In this document: positions 24,090 to 34,105 of the stretch, piece by piece
How positions within the stretch are numbered: the stretch's first letter is position 1
How the letters are laid out: each line of letters begins with the position of its first letter
Source: Phallus indusiatus
Taxonomy: Eukaryota > Basidiomycota > Agaricomycetes > Phallales > Phallaceae
Assembly: GCA_027605045.1 (NCBI GenBank)
Contig: JAQFWX010000020.1
Location: 1-64,000 of the forward strand
Reading direction: 5' to 3'
DNA: 64,000 bases
Translations under genes and position numbers: made by a program
The notes under the pieces: generated by a model
Told to the model about the DNA's origin: nothing
The model's input: only the letters and a program-made list of their open reading frames with translations
The model's database searches: none

Positions 24090-24900
24090 ATAGAATCTTG
24101 AAATGTATTCAAATGGATCTAGCGGATAAATGGGATAACTGTATATTGGATATTACCAAAGAATAAGGCGGGCTCGTGGAAGTATTCAAAGGTCCGTCAC
24201 AATGCACGCCAAATACACAATTGGTGATCAGCACTAATCAGAGTGGATATTTGCATTTGAGTCTCAGCGCGCGATGGAATACGGTTCGTCTCACAAAGGC
24301 AGAGCGACGTTCACTAATTGGCCCAGGTCAAGAACCGGGGGCATAGCGAAGAGCCTCTTGGTCAAAGGTTTTCGTCTAAATCAAATGTGATACGGGCGTC
24401 TGCAAAGAAGGAATCAATGACATACGGCAGCTCAATAAGATGTCTCTTCAGACTTGAATGTCGAATTTTCATTCGCTCAACAGTTTCCCTTCCACCAATG
24501 TTACCGAAGTCAATATCTAACGAGTAGCGTCGTCGCTATCGAACTCACTTTCAATACTCGTCTCAGTATAGGGGACGATTTCATGCTCACTATTGAATGC
24601 ACTGGCATTGTCAGTCGGAGACGAAATGATAATTCTTCCTTCAGCTTTTATCCTGATGGAAGGCGCGAACTTGTAAATCCGCAATTGGACCGGAGGTTTT
24701 TACGTTCACAGGCTAGGTCCACAATGTATGGACGCTAGGGACCCCAAGTGTACTTGTTTTTGGTCCATGATCTCTGAATATATTTAATAACGCACCTTTA
24801 TAGACCTCCTCCTCCTTCGTCTCCCAACGCAAAACCAAAGCCTCTTGTTTTCGATTTCAGTGCCCATTGCTCTTCCATAATCAGAAACCTGCGCATCGTC

Positions 24901-25149
24901 ATGTCCGCATTTGATTCCAAATCAAACGAATTAACAAAACAATCCACCGAACGTTCGGTCCTTGAACAAACGTCGAGGAAAGTGAAAAAGCGATCCAAAA
25001 GTTACCGTGGAGCAGGAAGGAAATCACTGTCAGGACTAACCATAAGCGGTTTATTCATAGACGCGGTTGGATGGACTCCCGTCTGGGTTTTCGATTTGCT
25101 TTTGATATCACTTGGGAATGTAGACGGTGAATTCATCAAAAATTTATGA
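24901..25149 (+). CDS. Doubtful small ORF, Lys/Ser-rich
   Basis: An 82-codon frame beginning MSAFDSKSNELTKQS, with a basic stretch (KVKKRSKSYRGAGRKS) and a hydrophobic end (VFDLLLISLG). An A/T-rich, TATA-like stretch lies 110-130 bases upstream. There is no homology I can recognise, and the complementary strand is also open for 60 codons. It may be chance. Confidence 0.2.
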   Translation: MSAFDSKSNELTKQSTERSVLEQTSRKVKKRSKSYRGAGRKSLSGLTISGLFIDAVGWTPVWVFDLLLISLGNVDGEFIKNL

Positions 25150-25570
25150 GGACCCGCGAGCGACATTTTGGGAAGAGAATTCATTTCAATTGGTAGCCTT
25201 TTTTTAGTTATATGTAAATGTTTCTGCGCTGACTTTCGCCATATAGAAGAACACTTTCACCTGAAAGTTGAGAGTAGACTTGCCACATGTCTTAAAAATG
25301 CATGTATCACAAATATTACACAATTTATTTATGTTAATAATAATTTGGTTCTATATCCTTTGTGTGCGAATAAAATTTAAATCGGGATACTATAAGTTGA
25401 GCGCTAAGACACAAAAACAGACTCCTAGGGAATCGTATCAATGCCTCAGTGACCAATTTATAAAACTTGAAGTTTGTAAATCGTGGCCTTATTAGACTGT
25501 TTTAGATACATGTTGATATTCACTGTTGTCTTATTTTATTATTCCTGAAGGATGGTCATGTTAGAAATGG

Positions 25571-25588
25571 GGGCGTAACGTCACGCCC
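25571..25588. repeat. GC-rich inverted repeat (GGGCGT...ACGCCC)
   Basis: Six-base arms GGGCGT and ACGCCC flank a six-base centre AACGTC. It lies about 170 bases beyond the FunK1 stop, just before a second, longer hairpin. Confidence 0.5.
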
Positions 25589-25615
25589 ATTATCGGGTAC
25601 TACAAAGCGAGTCAC

Positions 25616-25652
25616 CTCTCTCTTAGTCGTCTGTTCAACTACTAAGAGAGAG
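25616..25652. repeat. 11-bp perfect hairpin (CTCTCTCTTAG / CTAAGAGAGAG)
   Basis: Perfect 11-base arms with a 15-base loop. Located about 105 bases past the FunK1 stop codon on the opposite side from its promoter, so a role in 3'-end RNA structure is possible. It could also be a degenerate mobile-element end. Confidence 0.55.
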
Positions 25653-25757
25653 ATTAAACTTCCTACAGGTCAAGCATCAAAGTAATACATGCATACATAT
25701 ATGTATACTACAATGTGATTTACAATGTGCGTTGGCAAAACTCAAATGAAGCTGAAA

Positions 25758-28377
25758 TTATAAAGCAAACCAGGCTGTATCATCCTCTTCAATATTCTGG
25801 AGGCAAACAGAAACAAAATCATCTTTACAAATCTCAGTGGGAACATGGGCTACGGATCCGTGGTCTGAGCGTTGTTTTTTAGCTAGACCTCCTGAATTGG
25901 CGGATACGGAATTTGACCGAGCCCGTTTCGTTGTTTTCCGAGATTGTCTGGATTGAGCAGATTCGCCTACTTGTGATCGAGATCCACTTGGGGTTAATGG
26001 GTTTTCATGCCGTGTGGTCATTGTCCCTCTACCTAACTTGCCAGTCGACATACTAGAGGATCCGGAAGAGGTTTTGGAAAATGGAGGTTTAGGTCCTTGA
26101 ATTGGAATCGGCGTTCCGTCTTCTGACATTCGTACTATTTCCTTGAGTAAAAGCCGTTTGAACACCTCGTGGGAATGCCAAAAGGGCATGTCTGGAAACC
26201 GCGACCAACACATACAAATATAGCTTCCCATGTCAGACAACATTTTTGCTAGAGATTGAAAAGCGGGATGCAATGATACTTTCCATTCGGCCTCCGGACA
26301 TGGAACGAGCTTTATTACCGAACGAGCCATGTGATTTGGCATCATGCGAGAGTAAACAGTCCGTAATATGTCTTTTTGGTAGTCCGTGTCACCATCTTCG
26401 GAGTCTGGATATGGTTCAGTTCCCGTAGGCCATGCTTTCGCAAGGAACCATAACATTATCCAATACATAGATTCCACATCATGGTGTGGCTGATGGGCAG
26501 GAACGGGATTACCGGCAGCAAATGGATCGACTTCTGGCATATGCCCAGCAACAACCGATGTCAATAGTGCGTTATACTCTTCATATCGTTCTCTTTTGTA
26601 AGTATTGATATATTTATTGAGGACTTCTCCTTCCAGATGAAATTGAGAAGGGGCGATGGGTGGGCTCGAATGACTTGCAATGCGCAAAATTCTGAAACCA
26701 ATTTTTTTGTATGCGAGCTCACATGCCATGAACATCGGTGTTCCCTGCGAAATATATTTGGTTAAGTTGTTGAAGAGCTAAAAAAAAATAATGTACGCAC
26801 TGTTCTTTTGGTCCCCTCGCCAGGACCTTTATCGTCTTGTAGAAGGGCCGCGTTATCGAAGTCGGTCAATAAACAAAGAGGCTGGGGGTCCGGTTCAGCT
26901 CTGTATATAGAGAATTAGAACAACGAGTAAACAATCGAGAATCTCGAACACATACAAGATAGTTCCTATGTTTGGATGGTCCACGACGTTTTTGTGTCCG
27001 ATATAATGCTGAGGTCTGCACAGCACATTGTACCAGCTGACATCTCGGTGCAGAACACCGCGTTCAACCGCTCTTTCGTGAGCTAAAAAAATATGAAGCA
27101 ACAGCGAAAGGAATAATCCAGGAAAACGTGCATACCTTCTATTGCATCATACATTATTTTCAAAAATTCAAGAACGCTTTTACAAGCACTCAACCTAAGA
27201 CCGGTGCTTCCCATTATCAATCGGTGCTTAGTCCGATTTTTAGTGCTCAAATTGAACGATCCTTCAGCGATTGGCCGAACTATACCAGGAACGAATCCTT
27301 TCTCGTGAATGCGCTGAAGAAGACTCCTTCTTCGTATCTCCTTGAATTATCTCTCCACATATCCTTCACAACCCGGATACTAGTCGTCTTTGATCTGACA
27401 TCTTCTACGGCCTTGTCTGAATTGTTGACTGATCCCACAGCTATCCAGGTTCTTCTTCCGAGTCCCTTTCGTTCGAATATAGACCGTATTTTGTATTCTT
27501 CTCCTTTGAAAGAGATCCCCCATATCGCGGAACTGTAACTGTTTTTCCAAGTAATATCATGCAGCTGAATAGACGTGTCCCGCTGAATGTTGTCGGTAAA
27601 TATTTTATGCAAAGAATAAACATAGTGAACGAGCGGCGTCAAGCCATCCTTCCATGGAAACACGATTGATGTTTTCTGCGTGCAGGCATCTACATAATAA
27701 AAACGGTACCCGAACTGGTTACAAGACAGACCGAGCGCACTTGTCTTGTCAGGCCGATGTTGCAAGAGTATCTCTAGGTAATCCATGGTCTGTTTATGAT
27801 CCCATTTCTTCTTCGGTTTGCCCTCAATTATGGATTCCAGCACCGCCCAGGGGCAACGCAAAGAAAAGCTTGAAGGATCATCATTCTTTGACTCCGCCTT
27901 TTGCAAAAACTTTTGGGAGACCGTTAGAGGTGGGAAAACAAGAATATCAGGTGCGATATGATGAGTTTGTTGTTTATTCTTTGATGAAGGTCCTTGGGTA
28001 TAAGAACACAAGAAGTGAAGCGGCAGTGTGGTCGGCGACGACGAGGAATAGCCAATGGTGCAGACGAGTCGAGCAATCTTATCGAGTATTTGAACAAGTT
28101 CGTTATAGATATTTTTCTCTCCATGAGCGGAAGAAATAATCGTGATTAGCTGAGCAATAGAATCATCTTCCACGGTTGGAATTGTATCCAGGGCGACGAA
28201 GAAGTGTTCAGCGAATTGGGGATCAACTGCCGGGTTATCTAAAAGCTGTCGTTCCTTCGTTGCCGAGAGCCTTGGACCTGAGCGTGAATTGGATTTAAAA
28301 GGCGTAGAATTAGAGTATTGGGTGTTTGAAGACATGCCTTCAGAAGATGAACCTCGATAGCTTTCGCTACCACTCAT
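25758..28377 (-). CDS. FunK1 fungal-type protein kinase
   Basis: Four exons on the minus strand. The long first exon (28377 to about 27130) starts MSGSESYRGSSSEGMSS and holds the N-terminal lobe ('IYNELVQILDKIARLV'). The next give the catalytic loop 'GVLHRDVSWYNVLC' (HRDxS, the FunK1 form of HRDxKxxxN), then 'LLTDFDNAAL' (DFD where classical kinases have DFG), then 'GTPMFMACEL'. The long last exon ends with a Ser-rich tail and a bipartite basic signal (KTTKRAR...KKQR), suggesting nuclear targeting. The family is expanded in basidiomycetes; substrates are unknown. At 27288-27289 the frame breaks: 'FTRKDSF' and 'GIVRPIAEGSF' are contiguous family sequence but one C is missing on the coding strand. 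Length is about 780 residues. Confidence 0.85.
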
Positions 28378-28819
28378 ATTTGTAGGGTCAAAGGTTTGGA
28401 CAACCGGATTGAGGTCAAGTTATTTGCTCAGCCTGGACGAGAGTCAAGGTGGTGATTGTGGACTGTGCTTGGACTGTGCGCATGTTTTGTGACATGACGC
28501 GACGCGGCACACGCGGTGTCCAAAGCCCGAGAGCCGACACGCGTTTGGCCGAGATCATGTGACGTAAGCCTACTTCCGCGCAATGATTGAGCGCTTCGGC
28601 GAAATAAGCGCTAGCCAGACCGCGTCGCGTGTACAGCGGCCAGCACCCTGTCTTTTTCCATGGGCTACTGCGACCGCGAGGCATTAATCGATACAAAATC
28701 TTGAACCTCATCTTCCGATTCTGTGGCATATCATTGTATTTCTAAAAAGAAAAAAATAACTTCCATCCACGACTCTCTTTAATCTTTCTCTATCCGTGGG
28801 CTCCTCGTTACCATTAGGT
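28378..28819. other. Shared promoter between FunK1 and F-box copy 1
   Basis: Divergent intergenic region of about 440 bases. The part from about 28585 to 28819 is repeated upstream of F-box copy 2 (shared 'GCGCTTCGGCGAA', 'AATCTTGAAC' and 'GTGGCATATCAT' blocks), so it belongs to the duplicated unit. Confidence 0.6.
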
Positions 28820-30038
28820 ATGCCACGCCAATTCTGGACAATGTCAGTTGCAAGACAAAACATCACAATTAGCTTTATCACATTGACTAATAATATAAGC
28901 AGTTTCAACTTGGACAAACATGAAAAATATACGATATATGACTCGCGGTCTGAACTAGACGACTTCTTTTTGAGAGGTCAGCGGGGTCTACCCTGAAGAT
29001 GTTAATCAGGTGGCCCGCAAGCAGCGCCCACATGCTTCGCTGGGTAGAGAAAAAGGTTTTATTTACTAGGCTCCAATCCGCTGAGATCGATCGGTAATGA
29101 GAATCTTTCAAATCTCCCGATAATGAAACAGTGATTTTAAAATTGATAGAGCAACATCTCAGTCGCTCACCCTTGAGAAACTTCCTATCGAAATTATTCA
29201 TGATATTCTCGACTTCAATGAAAATCTAGAAGATGTCGTATGTTTTTCCTTGACATGTCGCCATTTTTGGCATATTGGCAAACACCACGTTATACGCATT
29301 CGGGACGGTCTCATCGCTAAGAAAACCTGGGCCGGGTCTCGGATTATTTGCGTAGGTGATGCTCAAGAGGACGGTGACTGGCCACCTAGCATTCCCGAGG
29401 AAGAGTACAAGTCGTATGATCAGATGCACGATTGGCCCGACCGCAACGATGATTGCTGGCCCCTTCCGCGCAATTATTACGGACGCTCGTGGTTGGTAAA
29501 CCCCGTGGAAAAAATCGTCATGGATTACTGTTGTCGATATTATCGCTTAGGGAACACATATGTCCTTCGAAATTTATCGAAAAAACTGTACGTTGCACAG
29601 GATCAGTTGAAAAAGATTTTTGAAGGATGTGATATAACACCCCAATCCTTAATGAAAATTACGCTTGGCCACGTTGCTCTTGCATATATTTGCTGGTCCT
29701 CCCATCCGTCTATGATGGACTACACTGGCCCGATTCACCGTGGAACATGGGCCGGAGATAGACTGGAGATGGTTCCGATAGCCGAGCACATTCGAGAACT
29801 TAAAAAAGAAGAAGAAGAAGAAGCGGTTGCTAAAATCGAAGATTTGGCAAAGGGGAATGACACCCTTAAACAGGGCTCTTTCCCGGAAAATTCGACGGGG
29901 AACATGGGCAGGTGGACAAATGTGTTTGACGAATTCCAAGAATTGATACAGGATATTTGGGAGGCGAAATACGGCGCAAACTGGAGAGAATATGCCATAG
30001 AGTTAAAAAAAGTCAGATGGCGATACTGGGTGAGATAA
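28820..30038 (+). CDS. F-box protein with N-terminal basidiomycete module, tandem copy 1
   Basis: Exons 28820-28842, 28903-29093 and 29150-30038. The first exon is tiny (MPRQFWTI). It splices into 'FNLDKHEKYTIYDSRSELDDF', the N-terminal module that many agaricomycete proteins begin as 'MGQxW.I.NLDK'. An F-box follows in exon 3: 'LTLEKLPIEIIHDILDFNENLEDVVCFSLTCRHFW'. The rest has no named domain but a Glu-rich low-complexity run ('KKEEEEEAVAK'). F-box proteins recruit substrates to SCF ubiquitin ligases through Skp1. Copy 1 lacks one base in exon 2 compared with copy 2 (T5 run at 28967-28971); without it 'DDFF' does not read on into the conserved '(A)GS..K.LIRWPASS' segment. Closest relative: the gene at 31182-32434. 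Confidence 0.75.
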
Positions 30039-31181
30039 TAAATATAATTGTGAATATTACCAGGCTTGCTACTACTAGAGAACTATGCTTACTACTGTAC
30101 TAACTACACTTCGGTGTTTTTGTTTGAGTATCGTAAAATGACCCCAAATTACAATGGAGATGTCTATCATCTATGACTCTGACTTTTCTTTGTCTTCTCG
30201 GCGTAGACTTCATGCCGTCATGACAATGGGAGCGTGATTCTTTGACAAGCTCGCCTTCTTGCGGGGCTGCAAACCCGGATAGTGACTCTTAAAGCAAAGA
30301 CAATGACTTACTACGACGCGTGCAATTTGCTTCTGCGAATCGTATGTAGATGTCATGCTCGCCTCATGAGCAACGGAAAAGAGATTCTTTATGGACGCAC
30401 AATACGACATTGCTGAGATGACTGTGGACTGTGAAACTTTCAAAGGAGCCGGTCCATCCGCAGTGCTTCTTTTCATCGTCGTGTACATGAATTTTTGTCA
30501 CCAATGCTAACATCACAATGTTCGCCCTGCACGCTTGTTGCGACGAGCCTTAGATATGAGGATGTACTAGTAATAGTGGTGACACGGTGTCTGTGTATGT
30601 CGTGGTGATTGGGCGCTTCGGCGAACGAGGCAATTACTAATCGTAGTGTTGCCCATGGCTTAGCTCAGCAGCGGCTAAGCTGGTAGCCGAGCCGGGTTTT
30701 AGCCGAGATAAGCCGTAATAAAGAAGCCGGAGCCCAATGGCTGGCTCGGCTTACTTAAGCCGATGATCAATTCAAAGCTTGAGCCGCTGGTGTGACGCAT
30801 GTGACTTTTACCTGACACCCAATCCAACGCTCAGAGTTGGCTTAAAACAGTGCCAAATACCTTAGAATTGAAGTATGACCTATCTTAGACTAAAATATGA
30901 CTGTTATATTCACAAGTTAAACCAAAATAACTCCGCCAAATTTAGAGACGAAATTTCATCAGCTAGCCGGCTCGGAGTCGGGCTTCAAACCGAGCCGAGC
31001 TAAATACATCGGCTAAACCCAGACGGCTTGGCTAGCCAGCCATAGCCAGCCGTGGGCAACACTAACTAATCGATCCAAAATCTTGAACTTCGTCCTTCAG
31101 CTTCAATATTGTGGCATATCATCGTGTTTTTTTTTTGCTTCCAGCTACAGCTCTCTTTCTTTATTCGTGATAAATCGAATT
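30039..31181. other. Intergenic between the F-box copies
   Basis: Holds an unassigned minus-strand frame (30210-30488, 92 codons, followed by a good GTAAGT donor on that strand) and the MITE at 30644-31064. The last 110 bases are the duplicated promoter of the second F-box gene. Confidence 0.5.
30636..31072. mobile_element. hAT-type MITE with 8-bp target duplication
   Basis: A 421-base non-coding element (30644-31064) flanked on both sides by the 8-base direct repeat ACTAATCG. Its ends are inverted: both begin TAGTGTTGCCCA, differ at one base, then share GGCT. Eight-base target duplications and TAGNGTTG-like ends are the signature of the hAT superfamily. The subterminal regions are full of repeated AGCCGAG/GGCTAAG-type motifs in both orientations, as in hAT transposase-binding subterminal repeats, and the centre is A/T-rich. 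There is no transposase, so movement would need an autonomous partner elsewhere. It landed in the duplicated promoter of F-box copy 2; copy 1 has ATTAATCG at the matching spot and no insert. Confidence 0.85.
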
Positions 31182-32434
31182 ATGGGTCAAAACTGGACAA
31201 TGTCAGTTGCAAAACAGAACGCCACAATCAGTTTTCATTCTCGTGACTAACTTGAATAATGAACCAGTTTTAGCTTGGACAAACATGAAAATTTTGTTAT
31301 ATATAATTCGTGGTCCGAGATAGATGACTTCTTATTCACAATGTTCGCGGGGTCTGCTTTGAAAACGTTGATTAGGTGGCCTGCGAGTAGCACCTTCATG
31401 ATTGAATGGGTAGAGAATGAGATTCTATTCAAGCTCAGGCTTGAATCCTCTGAGGCTGATCGGTAACAAGGATCTTTCATTTCGCTCAATGATCAAACAT
31501 TGATTTAAAAACTGATAGAAATACATCTCAGTCGCTTGATTTGAACCAGTCGCTCACGCTTAACAAACTTCCCGTCGAAATCATTCACATTATTCTTGAC
31601 TACAACGACGATCTAGAAGATACCATATCTTTCTCTTTAACATGTCGCCATTTTTGGCATGTCGGTAAACACCACGTTATACGCATTCGGGACGGTCTCA
31701 TTGCTAAGAGCACCTGGGCCGGGTCTCGGATTATTTGTGTGGGTGATGCTCAAGAGGACAATGACTGGCCGTCGAGCATTCCTGAGGAAGAGTACAAGTC
31801 GTACGGTGACAAGTATAAGTGGCCTGACCGCAACGGTGATAACTTGCCTCTTCCGGATAATTATTACGGACGCTCGTACAAGGTGAACCCAATGGAAAAG
31901 ATTGTTATCGGTTATCTCTGTAAAGTTTATCTGAAAGGGACAACATTTGTCCTTCGAAATTTATCAAAGAAGCTGTACGTTTTACAGGATCAGTTCGAGA
32001 AGATTTTTGAAGGATATGATATTACACCCCAATCCAAAATCAGAATTACGCTTGGCCACGTTGCCCTGGCATATATTTGCTGGTCCCCCCATCCTACCAC
32101 ACTGAACTACCGCGGTCCGATTAATCGTGGAACATGGGCTGGAGATAGATTGGAGATCGTCCCGATAATCCAACATACTCAAGAACTTGAAGAAGAAGAA
32201 GAAGAAACAGCGGTTGGCAAAATTGAAAGTTTAGCGAAGGAGAATGGCACCCTTGAACAGGAGTCTTCTCCAGACAATCCGACGCGGAACAAGGGTATAT
32301 GGAAAGATGTGACTGAGGAATCACAAAAATTGATAGCGGATATTTGGGGGGCAGAATACGGTGTAAACTGGAGAGAATATGTCGTAAAGTTAAATGACAA
32401 TGCTAAGTTAGATTATAAATATAACTGTGAATAA
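31182..32434 (+). CDS. F-box protein with N-terminal basidiomycete module, tandem copy 2
   Basis: Exons 31182-31201, 31268-31462 and 31519-32434 total 1131 bases, giving 376 residues without a frame break. It starts MGQNWTIFSLDKHENF, a good match to the agaricomycete 'MGQxW' module. Then come 'GSALKTLIRWPASS', the F-box 'LTLNKLPVEIIHIILDYNDDLED' and the conserved body 'GKHHVIRIRDGLIAKSTWAG...', with a Glu-rich stretch near residue 285. Introns are in the same places and phases as in copy 1. Predicted SCF adaptor with unknown substrate. The promoter carries a MITE absent from copy 1, so regulation of the two copies may differ. Confidence 0.8.
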
Positions 32435-32471
32435 TATCAAATTGACAACATGTACATACATACATATATAT

Positions 32472-33822
32472 TTAACACCAATTGATCTTCATAATCTTTC
32501 GAGCAACCCCCTTCGTGGTCTCAAAGACGGTATCAGAATGACCACCTTCATTTTCAATTGCTTCGACAAAGCTCTCAATCCCTCCGCCCACACCAAAATA
32601 AATGACCTTCGCGGCTATCAGACATAACGACGTCGTATGTGAAGTTGAAGTTTTGCTGATATCGGCTTCTGACTTTTGGGAGACGGCGTTTCGTAAAAGG
32701 GCGATAAGACTCGGCAAGCTAGATATCCGATAGATAGTCTCTGATGAGAGGACGAGAGAATATGTGGTTCCCGTTTCTGATATCCATTTATTTGTGTCCT
32801 GCCACGACCCCGCTAAGAATTTGATATCGATACGATACTCATCAAGCGAGGTCTGGAAAGCCGAGATTAATTTCGAAGTTAGTGGGAGTTCTCCAGGCTC
32901 GGTAGTGAGTTGAGCTGCGTCCGTGTGGAATTCTTCGTCTTTATCCAGAGTCTCACGATATTTTTCCGATGCAGCGGATGCGTCTACCAGCCGATCAGTC
33001 ATGAGTGGAAGAACGATTACGACCAGAACGTACACCACGCTAAAATTACGTTATAGAAGGTTACCTGAAGTAAGGTCAGAAAATGAGTATATCCGACGAT
33101 AATGATACTGACTAGCTTTAAAACAACGAAATTGTAATCTTGGAGATGGATTATTGTCCGACCACTCGAAAGAGGAGGCTTGCTGAATAAACGCTTCAAA
33201 CAGTATAATGACGGAATAGCAGTACCACAACCAATCTACCGAAATATTAGCATGCTAATACTCCTATTTTCAGAACAATTTACCTCTAGAATAGCAAAAT
33301 CGCTGTTGGAGGTGTCTAAGCCGAGTTCCAGGGTAGCAAGATACCCTGCTAGATCAAGACTACATTCCCAGGTTTTTAACCCGCCTTCATATACTCCAGC
33401 AATGAGATCGGAGGGCGCGTCTACAAACGTTATCGTGTCATTAGGACCGCCAGCCTCGGAATGGTTTTGTCCAGACGATGTCAAAGAATCTTCAGAACTA
33501 AGTTGAAACCGTGCGTCAAAAAGATCTCGTCGAAGTAATGTTATGGATTGGTCATTCTTATGAGAATCGCGAGAGGTTACTGATATTCTAAGAGGCGAAT
33601 AAGATATTGCAGGAGGAATAGTGGAAACCTGAATAATTCAATGATTAGTACGCGAAGACCAAAGAAAGCATTTTTGTGACGTGCTAGGTCTGAAATTGAA
33701 GATACGTTGAAGGACACAGAGGATTCTTGTTTTGTATCAGAAGATTCCGCATCCTTTACCGATTGGTTTATTATGTTCAAAACAGCCGGATCATCATCTA
33801 GCTCCAGTTCGAATTTGAACAT
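32472..33822 (-). CDS. Protein-histidine N-methyltransferase (METTL18/Hpm1 family)
   Basis: Five exons (33822-33706, 33628-33284, 33235-33113, 33064-33034, 32983-32472) join in phase to 375 residues. Markers: 'IPPAISYSPLRI', the family motif 'GVYEGGLKTWECSLDLAGYL', S-adenosylmethionine motif I 'AILEIGCGTAIPSLY', then 'IIHLQDYNFVVLKLVTFYNVILAWY' and a C-terminal Rossmann part 'VIYFGVGGGIESFVEAIENEGG'. The yeast and human enzymes methylate a histidine of ribosomal protein uL3 (Rpl3) and affect translation. The fourth exon is only 31 bases. It is divergent from the SHMT gene, with a 283-base shared promoter. No signal peptide; expected in cytosol or nucleus. No frame problem, which makes it a good internal control for the assembly. 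Confidence 0.9.
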
Positions 33823-34105
33823 ACCGCGGAGGATATAGCGCCCGCTTCAGGCGCCTAAACGTTCACACCTATTGTGATCTACCAGAATACTTATGCAGAA
33901 GAAAAATATGTTTCAAGTTTCAGATTATACCCGTAATTATTTATTCAATGTGGCGCAACTAATTTTTTCAAACCCAAATACATGATTCGTGGACGACACT
34001 GAAGGAATAAAGATCTCCGTCTCCGCTAAATGAGCGCCTTTTTATGTCACCGAGTCATCACCGAGTCACAATCAATACTCAATTTTTTAGCCCAAACTAG
34101 CGCCA
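33823..34105. promoter_or_regulatory. Bidirectional promoter, Hpm1-like / SHMT
   Basis: The 283 bases between the two divergent start codons must hold both promoters. A directly repeated 'CACCGAGTCA' lies at about 34049-34070; no TATA box is evident. Confidence 0.5.

Larger units (their letters stand above)
24090..25757. other. Intergenic with two hairpin-forming repeats
   Basis: About 1.7 kb. One 82-codon plus-strand frame (24901-25149) is listed separately as doubtful. The inverted repeats near 25571-25652 lie just past the 3' end of the FunK1 kinase and may belong to its transcript end. Nothing else is recognised. Confidence 0.4.

Noticed and set aside
7039..24202. 13-base word GGTCCGTCACAAT shared at about 7040 and 24190
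   Set aside because: A shared 13-mer is expected several times by chance in 64 kb; no longer alignment or terminal repeats support a mobile element.
27654..28139. 161-codon plus-strand frame opposite the FunK1 kinase
   Set aside because: Antisense shadow of the kinase's first exon; no independent motif.
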